Source: Taxillus chinensis (taxonomy: Eukaryota; Streptophyta; Magnoliopsida; Santalales; Loranthaceae). From it: a DNA stretch of 64,000 nucleotides. The position numbers and the translations under genes are program-made. Positions 20,927 through 31,394 of the stretch are shown one piece after another (within the stretch, counting starts at the first letter, position 1; the number at the start of each line of letters is the position of its first letter). The notes beneath the pieces are model-generated. The model saw only the letters and a program-made list of their open reading frames with translations. It made no database searches and had not been told where the DNA came from. The DNA is taken from positions 49,190,900 through 49,254,899 of the forward strand of contig CM042092.1 of the NCBI GenBank assembly GCA_023512835.1, read 5' to 3'.

Positions 20927-23900
20927 AAGTGAAACTCAGCATCAAAATGACGTAGTTTTGATCGCACAAGCTACAACCTTTCCACATCCATACAAGACAA
21001 AAAACTCATAATTCCAACATGGTCCTTTGGGAAAAGATGATTATAATAACAAAACCAAGGTGACAGTACAAAAATATGGCTGCACACCATAATGCACGTC
21101 ATATCCCCATATGACGTGTAGCTCCAAATGCTGTGAAATTCTACCCAAGTTTCCTTGCATCATGTAGAAGGCAGGCATGCAATAAAAACCTTGCATGTCA
21201 TAATGCCCCATATGACGTGCACTCTATTTCTGCCTCCCTAGGCTGCCCTATTTCATCAAAAGTTTCCTATTTGGTAAATAAAATGATTTGGCTGAAGTCC
21301 ATGAGAAGAAGTTCCCCAATAACTAGAAAATTGCCACTTAAAAGGCAAAACTATGACTAACTCCACACATCTCAAAACACGGGTCATCACATGAGTTGAG
21401 CCATTGAGCTCATAGAGCTAGGGTTGAGTGCCCTAAGTTGGGATCCTGTTGAGGATCGTGGAAAAGCTATCCTGATGTTTGTTAGCAAGGCCGAGTCCAG
21501 ATCATTGTGCACACTACATGGTGCACGAGTACACCGAGCATATAGTATAGACTTGTATGTTTGCATGATGTGGAGTTTTAGGGTCACCTACTGAGCTTGT
21601 AGCTCACCCCTACTTCGTTGTTTACCCTTTTCAGGTGTGACCCGAGACTAATGGAGGACTTTCTTCCAGGAGGACGTGCCCACTACTTTGATGTATGAGT
21701 TCGTATTGTATTATGTATTGTATCTTGGACATGGGTTCGTGGACAATTGTATTTGCATACTATTTGTGATGTGATGTCCGTATGACTGTTTGTCATATTG
21801 TATACATGTTGATGTATGAGAAAGTAGAGAATTACCATTGATGTATTGTTGTACAAGGTTGCATAATTAAGATAGCACCCGCAGTGTAATCTCTATTGGT
21901 GCTAGTCACCAACCCCTTGACCTTTCGGGTGCGGGCAAGGAGAAGTCATGTTCCTGATTTCGGATTCCCTGGGATTCAGGGGCATGACAATGTATACCTG
22001 TAAAAGTGTTCTTTGAATTTGAGTTGTATGCTGGTGTGTACGTAATAGAAAAGAACTATTGTAAACAAAAGAGAGACACTTTAAGTAGATACAAAACAAT
22101 TGAAAACAATTTTACCTGCTTTCCATTTTATTGTAATTATCATTTTAAGTGAAACTCAAGCATCAAAATGACGTAGTTTTGATCGCACAAGCTACAACCT
22201 TTCCACATCCATACAAGACAAAAAACTCATAATTCCAACATGGTCCTTTGGGAAAAGATGATTATAATAACAAAACCAAGGTGACAGTACAAAAATATGG
22301 TGCGCACACCATAATGCACGTCATATCCCCATATGACGTGTAGCTCCAAATCTTTGTGAAATTCTACCCAAGTTTCCTTGCATCATGTAGAAGGCAGGCA
22401 TGCAATAAAAACCTTGCATGTCATAATGCCCCATATGACGTGCACTCTATTTCTGCCTCCCTAGGCTGCCCTATTTCATCAAAAGTTTCCTATTTGGTAA
22501 ATAAAATGATTTGGCTGAAGTCCATGAGAAGAAGTTCCCCAATAACTAGAAAATTGCCACTTAAAAGGCAAAACTATGACTAACTCCACACATCTCAAAA
22601 CACGGGTCATCACATGAGTTGAGCCATTGAGCTCATAGAGCTAGGGTTGAGTGCCCTAAGTTGGGATCCTGTTGAGGATCGTGGAAAAGCTATCCTGATG
22701 TTTGTTAGCAGGTGAGTCCAGGATCATTGTGCACACTACATGGTGCACGAGTACACCGAGCATATAGTATAGACTTGTATGTTTGCATGATGTGGAGTTT
22801 TAGGGTCACCTATCGAGCTTGTAGCTCACCCCTACTTCGTTATTTACCCTTTTCAGGTGTGACCCGAGACTAATGGAGGACTTTCTTCCAGGAGGACGTG
22901 CCCACTACTTTGATGTATGAGTTCGTATTGTATTATGTATTGTATCTTGGACATGGGTCCGTGGACAATTGTATTTGCATACTATTTGTGATGTGATGTC
23001 CGTATGATTGTTTGTCATATTGTATACATGTTGATGTATGAGAAAGTAGAGAATTACCATTGATGTATTGTTGTACAAGGTTGCATAATTAAGATAGCAC
23101 CCGCAGTGTAATCTCTATTGGTGCTAGTCACCAACCCCTTGACCTTTCGGGTGCGGGCAAGGAGAAGTCATGTTCCTGATTTCGGATTCCCTGGGATTCA
23201 GGGGGCATGACAATGTATACCTGTAAAAGTGTTCTTTGAATTTGAGTTGTATGCTGGTGTGTACGTAATAGAAAAGAACTATTGTAAACAAAAGAGAGAC
23301 ACTTTAAGTAGATACAAAACAATTGAAAACAATTTTACCTGCTTTCCATTTTATTGTAATTATCATTTTAAGTGAAACTCAAGCATCAAAATGACGTAGT
23401 TTTGATCGCACAAGCTACAACCTTTCCACATCCATACAAGACAAAAAACTCATAATTCCAACATGGTCCTTTAGGAAAAGATGATTATAATAACAAAACC
23501 AAGGTGACAAGACAAAAATATGGTGCACACCATAATGCACGTCATATCCCCATATGACGTGTAGCTCCAAATCTTGTGAAATTCTACCCAAGTTTCCTTG
23601 CATCATGTAGAAGGCAGGCATGCAATAAAAACCTTGCATGTCATAATGCCCCATATGACGTGCACTCTATTTCTGCCTCCCTAGGCTGCCCTATTTCATC
23701 AAAAGTTTCCTATTTGGTAAATAAAATGATTTGGCTGAAGTCCATGAGAAGAAGTTCCCCAATAACTAGAAAATTGCCACTTAAAAGGCAAAACTATGAC
23801 TAACTCCACACATCTCAAAACACGGGTCATCACATGAGTTGAGCCATTGAGCTCATAGAGCTAGGGTTGAGTGCCCTAAGTTGGGATCCTGTTGAGGATC

Positions 23901-25803
23901 GTGGAAAAGCTATCCTGATGTTTGTTAGCAGGCTGAGTCCAGATCATTGTGCACACTACATGGTGCACGAGTACACTGAGCATATAGTATAGACTTGTAT
24001 GTTTGCATGATGTGGAGTTTTAGGGTCACCTACTGAGCTTGTAGCTCACCCCTACTTCGTTGTTTACCCTTTTCAGGTGTGACCCGAGACTAATGGAGGA
24101 CTTTCTTCCAGGAGGACGTGCCCACTACTTTGATGTATGAGTTCGTATTGTATTATGTATTGTATCTTGGACATGGGTCCGTGGACAATTGTATTTGCAT
24201 ACTATTTGTGATGTGATGTCCGTATGATTGTTTGTCATATTGTATACATGTTGATGTATGAGAAAGTAGAGAATTACCATTGATGTATTGTTGTACAAGG
24301 TTGCATAATTAAGATAGCACCCGCAGTGTAATCTCTATTGGTGCTAGTCACCAACCCCTTGACCTTTCGGGTGCGGGCAAGGAGAAGTCATGTTCCTGAT
24401 TTCGGATTCCCTGGGATTCAGGGGCATGACAATGTATACCTGTAAAAGTGTTCTTTGAATTTGAGTTGTATCTTTGGTGTGTACGTAATAGAAAAGAACT
24501 ATTGTAAACAAAAGAGAGACACTTTAAGTAGATACAAAACAATTGAAAACAATTTTACCTGCTTTCCATTTTATTGTAATTATCATTTTAAGTGAAACTC
24601 AGCATCAAAATGACGTAGTTTTGATCGCACAAGCTACAACCTTTCCACATCCATACAAGACAAAAAACTCATAATTCCAACATGGTCCTTTAGGAAAAGA
24701 TGATTATAATAACAAAACCAAGGTGACAGTACAAAAATATGGCTGCACACCATAATGCACGTCATATCCCCATATGACGTGTAGCTCCAAATGCTGTGAA
24801 ATTCTACCCAAGTTTCCTTGCATCATGTAGAAGGCAGGCATGCAATAAAAACCTTACATGTCATAATGCCCCATATGACGTGCACTCTATTTTGCCTCCC
24901 TAGGCTGCCCTATTTCATCAAAAGTTTCCTATTTGGTAAATAAAATGATTTGGGTGAAGTCCATGAGAAGAAGTTCCCCAATAGCTAGAAAATTGCCACT
25001 TAAAAGGCAAAACTATGACTAACTCCACACATCTCAAAACACGGGTCATCACATGAGTTGAGCCATTGAGCTCATAGAGCTAGGGTTGAGTGCCCTAAGT
25101 TGGGATCCTGTTGAGGATCGTGGAAAAGCTATCCTGATGTTTGTTAGCAGGCTGAGTCCAGATCATTGTGCACACTACATGGTGCACGAGTACACTGAGC
25201 ATATAGTATAGACTTGTATGTTTACATGATGTGGAGTTTTAGGGTCACCTACTGAGCTTGTAGCTCACCCCTACTTCGTTGTTTACCCTTTTCAGGTGTG
25301 ACCCGAGACTAATGGAGGACTTTCTTCCAGGAGGACGTGCCCACTACTTTGATGTATGAGTTCGTATTGTATTATGTATTGTATCTTGGACATGGGTTCG
25401 TGGACAATTGTATTTGCATACTATTTGTGATGTGATGTCTGTATGACTGTTTGTCATATTGTATACATGTTGATGTATGAGAAAGTAGAGAATTACCATT
25501 GATGTATTGTTGTACAAGGTTGCATAATTAAGATAGCACCCGCAGTGTAATCTCTATTGGTGCTAGTCACCAACCCCTTGACCTTTCGGGTGCGGGCAAG
25601 GAGAAGTCATGTTCCTGATTTCGGATTCCCTGGGATTCAGGGGCATGACAATGTATACCTGTAAAAGTGTTCTTTGAATTTGAGTTGTATGCTGGTGTGT
25701 ACGTAATAGAAAAGAACTATTGTAAACAAAAGAGAGACACTTTAAGTAGATACAAAACAATTGAAAACAATTTTACCTGCTTTCCATTTTATTGTAATTA
25801 TCG

Positions 25804-26517
25804 TTTGATAATAAAGCAAAATACTTCCACTATCTAATTGTCTTCCGCAACGACCCCCCCCCCTGAGACTATCATTATTTTATATGTAATATGAGACATT
25901 TAATAGTGTGTATTACATATGTGAATTAAAAGTAATAAATGATATTATTAGTTTAAATATTAATATATTTTCAATCAAATAATATTTGATTGGATAATCT
26001 AATCATAAATTAACTTATTAATAAATATAAAATTAAATTTAAATATAATTAATTTATATTTTATATCAAAATATTAATAGTATATTTAATTTTTCTTACA
26101 ATACATATATATATACTTTATAATTACTTTTATTTTAAAAATAAATCATGAATTTTTTATTAATAATATTATTATTCATATATTATATAATAAGTATATA
26201 TTATTTTACATCAGCATAATAAACAGAATAAATTTAATTTAATGGTTAGACAATTGCCTTAAAAAGGAGATATTGAGTTTAAATCTTTCTTGTAATATTT
26301 ATTTTACCAGAATTCGATGTCACGAGCCTAACCTGCTTTATAATTAATTATGAAACAAATATTAAGCGAGTGATGGTGGGCCTTTACCCTCGCCATCAAT
26401 ACGCGAAAAAGACGTAAACCCTAACCTGCTTTTCCCTCGCTCGCCCGTGGTGGTGGTGGATGGTGGTGGAGGAAAGGAAACGGTGGGCTGCAGATTCGGG
26501 ATTTGGGCAGAGATTTG
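25804..26517. other. Intergenic, AT-rich; copia LTR end and possible SINE remnant
   Basis: 25804-25860 continues the copia-LTR-like sequence and ends in a nine-base C run. 25862-26330 is strongly AT-rich. A short stretch near 26240-26300 (ATGGTTAGACAATTGCC ... GAGTTTAAATC) looks like the decayed internal promoter boxes of a tRNA-derived SINE, but this is weak. 26330-26517 is more GC-rich and is probably the promoter and 5' leader of the following gene; no TATA box stands out. Confidence 0.45.
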
Positions 26518-29500
26518 ATGCTACCGCCGCAGCAGGAGGCCAACCCCCCTGATTCTTTGCTCGCACCACCGCCAGTACCACAATGCTTGGCGGTGGAGGA
26601 GGCTTCATATCATCCCCTTCCTCGTACTCGTCCTTTGGAATATTCATCGGGCGATATGCTTGTGGAGGCCGAATCTTGCCCACAAGCCGACGCCGTACAG
26701 CACTGGTACGACCACGCATTGTTGGGGAGTTACGCAACTGGGCACGAGGAGATAAGTGAGAACGCGAAGAGGCACCTGGCTTCCGCGATGTGCAAGTTTG
26801 CGTGTGTGAATGAGGGTGAGGAGGGAAACAGGCTGAAGCTGCGTTACCATTCGCCTGCTGGAAGGCGCCACATATCGCTCGTTGAAGCCTGCAAGAGTTC
26901 TTTGCAGCAGCAGAATCAGAATGGTGACTTGTTGCGTCTTAATAAATCGAAAAAAACCACCGTAAAACCGCCACCACCACCAATGTTTAAACAGCTGTTG
27001 TTACTACCCCCACCCCGGCCTCTGCCTCCGCCTTCGCCTCCAATGGGCGGCAGCTTGTTGCTTTCCGGATCAGAACATGAGTTTTCGGCGAGCATAGCAA
27101 TGGTCAATCACTTCGATTTCAAAAGCGAAGCCTTTGACCGGTTCGTACAATATCAGAGAAGCTTAGGAGTGGAACCCAGGAGTGGAGCTGGAAGGAGCAG
27201 GGGCCAAGGGGAGGCTCCCTGCAAAAAGAAGAAGCAGCGAAGCTTGCCTAGCCCTTCCAACCCCCCTCCCAAAAAAACCACTTTTTCTCGGCTCATAGAC
27301 AGCAATGTTGTGCCCGATATGTCTAAGGTAGTGTACCGCCTGAAAAGCAGAGAAGAGCCTATGAAAGAAGGGTGGATTAGTAGCAGTGGCATCAAGTGCA
27401 TTTGTTGCCATCAACTGTTCACTCTTAGTGGCTTTGAAGGTCATGCTGGTAGCTCATACCATCGACCCTCCGCAAACATCTTTCTGGAAGATGGCAGGTC
27501 TTTGTCTGAATGCCAGGAGCAAGTGTTGTCCATTGAACCATGTGGTACTTCCAAGGAAGATCAAAATGATCGCAAAAGCTCTGCTCCCGATAAAGAACGT
27601 TGTATTGCCAAGGAAGACCCAAATGATCGCATTTGCTCCAAGTCCAATCAACCGCGTGCTGGTGCCAAGCAAGCTCAAAATGATCACACTCACACATCTT
27701 CTTCCATGTCCAATAAACAGTGTGGTAGTGCTGAGGATGATCAAAATGTTCATACATGCTCTATCTGTCACTACGGTGGCGAGTTATTATCATGTGACCA
27801 ATGTCGATGCTCCTTCCATATGAACTGCATTGATTTGGTGGTAGGTCTCTCATTTAAATATTCTGCTTGCGCACCCTATAATTTTATTTTATTTTTTTTT
27901 AAATTCCAGTTGGCGCTTTTTAGGACCGACTATTTTCTCTCCACTGATTTTAGGATACTCCCGATGGCAAATGGTTCTGCCCCTTTTGCTGTTGTAGAAT
28001 TTGCAGAAAAAGAGAAGTCAATGGAATTTTTGATGCAAATATGGTTAATAGTCTCCTCAGATGTGTTCAGTGCCAGCATCGATGTTTGCACCTTTGACCT
28101 GTTTTGGATCTTTGTATTGCACATAGCTACATTTCAAATTTATTTGTTTGTTTTTTATGTTTTGGTGTTCAACTTGATGTAGATCATGGCTGCTGCCTCA
28201 GGGAAAAGGGGTCAGTTTGTCAAGAAAGTTATGCCGGAGAAAATTGGTTCTGCGGTGATGTCTGTGAAAAGGTACGCTTACTGCTTTATTAGTACACATA
28301 GATGTGGTTACTCTTGCTGAAAAGGCTTTAAATGTTATCATATACGAGGAAGGGGCATCAATATGCACAGTCTGGTGTCATGGCTGCAGATATTTATGTT
28401 CCTCGACAAGCAAGTAGGGAAAAAAGTATCAGTGGGTTCTAATTTATCTTGGAAGCTTGTAAGATCCAACAATTATTATGGCAGGGATCTGGGTGAAAGT
28501 GATACTGAGACATTGACAGAGAAATACAGTAACCCCAGAGCTTCTGTTGGCGTTACGCGTGAGTGCTCTGAGCCAGTTCAGGAAGCTTACACAGGGCGTG
28601 ACCACATTGAAAATGTTGTTTTCAGTGGATGGTTTGATACTTCATCTGTAATTCTATTTTTTAAAATTCTTGGCACATCACATTATTTATTTTCGAAGTT
28701 TTTCATTTATATTCAGGTTTGATAAAGGGTGTGTGCTATATATGGAGATATTTTTACTTATTTGTTGCTTCCTTGGTGGTTATTGTAGCCATTAATTTTT
28801 AGCCTGTGTTTTGGGTTGGATTTTTGTCTTGGTTCTCTGCATTTCTTAATAATGAAGTAGAATGCAAACTTGGCATTGGAACACTTCAGCCTAGTGCTTG
28901 GCCAACAGGTGAACAGGCACTTTCAGGTCTAATACTAGGGCAAATTGTTGTTGACTTCTTGTTGCTGTTGTTGCTGCTTTGAGTTTTATTTGGGGTTGCA
29001 TTTTCTAGTTGATTTTTAGTAGTTAAAATATCATATAATTACGTAATATTATTTACTTGCACTAACATTGCTGCTACTAGTCTAAGGGTTTGTGATTTTG
29101 TTGCTCTACAGTTCACGGCTGAAATGCTTGAACCTTAAAGGGTTCTATTCAATGCTTTTGGAGGAGAACAAGGAACTGATTTGTCTGGCTACTATAAGGT
29201 TAGTTTTTTTTAAGTTGATATATCTTGAAGATGAGGTGCTGTGGTTCTCCCTCCCTTATGTATATAATGTGTTATGGTATCTAAAAAGCAATATCCTTTT
29301 CAGGATCCATGGTGAGAAGGTGGCAGAAGTACCGCTTGTTGGCAACCGGCTTCAATATCGCCGGCCTGAAATGCCTCTCATTCTGATGAATGAGATTGAA
29401 AAGGCAGGTTATTCTTAAGGGTCACCTATGTTTCTGCTATTGTGAATTAGGTTTTTTTATTAATTAATTAATTACTATTATTATTTTAAAAAAAAAATTA

Positions 29501-30582
29501 AAATGAAATTTTTTATTGTTGGTTCGATTGTGGGATATGACCTTTATTTATGTCAATTAATTACTCATCGTTGGTTTCCATATTTATTCTTTAGATGCTC
29601 ACTCAATTAGGAGTTGAGAGGGTTGTATTGCCTGCCACTCCTGGTGCAATAAACACATGGACAGCTTCATTTGGGTTTTCAGAGATGAATGATCACCAGA
29701 GACTAGAGTTTTGGGATTACAATTTTCTGGATTTTCCAGGAGCCGTCATCTGTCAGAAGCTTTTAACCTCGGGTGACCCTTCAGTTGAATCAAAAAGTAT
29801 GGCTTCCTTGTATATATGGGGGGGGGGGGGATTACTGACTCATGTGAGACTTATTGACTTCTTATTTCCAATTTTGCAGGATTAGAGCGCAACAGTGGTG
29901 AGGGTACTCATTTTGGTGGTGACACTCCTGTCTCTGAAGTGTTTCAACCAGACCAAGTCGAGGAGATTGAATTCATGGATCAAACAGTCATGCCGGAGTA
30001 TGTGTTGCCTCTAATAAGTAACTTTCACTCGGGACCAAATTCTGCTTGTCCTTGTTCACATACAGAAACACAGATGAACTGAACTTCATCAATGCTCTTA
30101 AAATGGATACGCCCGCCAATTTCATCAAGTAATTTATAGAGTTGGCACTTGGGATATAAGAATAAATAATTGGGTCTTTTTTTTGTAGTGCTACTGTTTT
30201 GGGCAAAAGTAATTATGTGAGCAATGACCAGGCTGTTCCTACTGTTATGGTAATTGAGTTTTCCTTGAGAACTACCTTATGCTTGTGGTTTGGAACTAAC
30301 TTAATTTTGTTTCTAATCACAATCTTCGCCATTTCCTGTCCATAGGTACCCAGCTCCACTCTTAGTCATATGGAATCCCAGCGTAATGTCACCGAACATT
30401 ACAAATACTGCAAGTGGCGTAAGATGCAGCAGACTGTTTCAGAAAGTGAGCGTTACAAATACTACAGGCGGCGGAGTAAGCAGCAGAGGGCTTCGGAAAC
30501 TGAGATGTGCCTCGCCTTGTGTTTCAACTCCCAGAGTAATGTTGACGAGCATTACAAATGCAACAAGCGACTCCCAGAGTAA
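26518..30582 (+). CDS. IDM1-like: IDM1-like PHD-finger / GNAT acetyltransferase homologue (11-exon model)
   Basis: Proposed exons are 26518-27840, 27954-28083, 28183-28271, 28390-28631, 29112-29198, 29304-29403, 29595-29796, 29880-29997, 30066-30128, 30189-30249 and 30346-30582. They total 2652 nt (883 residues) with all phases agreeing. Exon 1 encodes a proline-rich, basic region, then the TPL-binding-like domain (GHAGSSYHRPSANIFLEDGR) and the start of a PHD finger (CSIC...CDQC...H..C). Exons 2-3 finish that finger and a second Cys/His module (CVQCQHRYHGCC). Exons 4-7 hold the GNAT domain (LKGFYSMLLEENKEL, LGVERVVLPA). This order is that of the IDM1/ROS4 family, nuclear histone acetyltransferases that act in active DNA demethylation. 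The first ATG in frame is 26518. The intron after exon 6 needs a GC donor, and the exon 4 donor is the least certain. The usual Arg-Arg-Gln-Gly-Met CoA-binding motif reads RRPEMP, so acetyltransferase activity is doubtful. A 43-bp duplication ends the frame early. Confidence 0.82.
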
Positions 30583-30612
30583 TGTTGACGAGCATTACAA
30601 ATGCAACAAGCG
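30527..30612 (+). repeat. 43-bp exact tandem duplication in last exon
   Basis: The 43-bp segment starting ACTCCCAGAGTAATG is repeated exactly (30527-30569 and 30570-30612). Because 43 is not a multiple of three, the second copy shifts the frame and causes the TAA at 30580-30582. With one copy the frame would run on to about 30718. Confidence 0.95.
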
Positions 30613-31394
30613 GCCAAGTAAGCAGCAGTGGGTTTCAGAAAGTGACCTGCGGCTTTCATCGTGCCACAATGCTGATACGATCTTACTGGAGCCAGCAATC
30701 ATACATTTTCATATATGAGACGCTGGTGGCTTGTGTTCAGCCATGTATAGCGCAGGAGAAGCTCTTTTACTTTTTTATTTGTGCTAGATAGGACTAGGTA
30801 GGATGGTTATTGATTTAGTATTTGGGCCAGCTCAAAATTGATACGGTGATATATTGGGCTGGTTTTTTTGATACCATAGAGCATAGGATATTGATCAGTA
30901 AAAAAAAAAAAAACTGAATTGAAGGAGAATCTTCAGTACATATTTCACAGTTTTCTAGATTGAACTTATTTTTTTATTTTAAAAATCTTTTGGTCTGCAC
31001 TGCAGTCCAGTTTGCTTACTGCAGTCCAGTTTGCTTACTGCAGCCACTGGCGCCTTTTCTGGAATGTCTGATACCTGGAACTAACTAATTTACAGTTCTT
31101 GGTGGCTCCAAAAAAGTTCAACGTAGTGCATTTACCGATTCACCTCTCATCTCCCAAACCATCCTTGGAGATTTTTTTTTTGTTTTCCCGCAACAAGACA
31201 GTTGAAGACGAATAAATCTGAAATGCTGTGATCCTGCCATAAAATGATGAAGTGTCAAATGAAGAAAAACAATTAAGATACGATCCCGTGAGGCCTGATG
31301 CTTAAAGGACTACAATCTGCATTACTTCGTTGCATAATCTGCATCTTAAGTTTTTGTAAAAGCTGATTAAATTGCAGTCTAGAGAGGGCAAATA
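30583..31394. other. Intergenic region between convergent genes
   Basis: It separates the 3' ends of the IDM1-like gene (plus) and the asparagine synthetase gene (minus), so it should contain both 3' UTRs and polyadenylation signals. It has an A-run at 30900-30913 and a short exact duplication (GCAGTCCAGTTTGCTTACT, near 31003-31040). No further gene is seen. Confidence 0.6.

Larger units (their letters stand above)
19707..25803. repeat. Five-copy tandem array of a 1,220-bp unit
   Basis: Unit landmarks (the GAAACTCA block) fall at 19711, 20931, 22151, 23374 and 24594, giving periods of 1220, 1220, 1223 and 1220; the array ends near 25803. Each unit consists of about 465 bp of the element A LTR 5' end, then a 598-bp plus-strand fragment of another gypsy-like LTR, then 157 bp resembling a SIRE-type copia LTR. 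Differences between units are few (isolated substitutions, 1-3 base indels), so the amplification is recent. The 75-residue open frame repeated in each copy lies in LTR sequence and is not a gene. Confidence 0.93.

Noticed and set aside
19913..25000. Identical 75-codon frames, one per 1.2-kb unit
   Set aside because: They lie inside LTR-derived sequence, match no protein family, and are identical only because the units are recent copies.
19707..25803. CRISPR-like or satellite centromere array
   Set aside because: Units are 1.2 kb with no short-repeat/spacer pattern, and five copies are far too few to call a centromeric satellite.
26503..28182. Single long exon of the PHD-finger gene reading to 28182
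   Set aside because: After 27840 that frame gives no family similarity, whereas splicing to 27954 in another frame completes the PHD finger and keeps all later phases.
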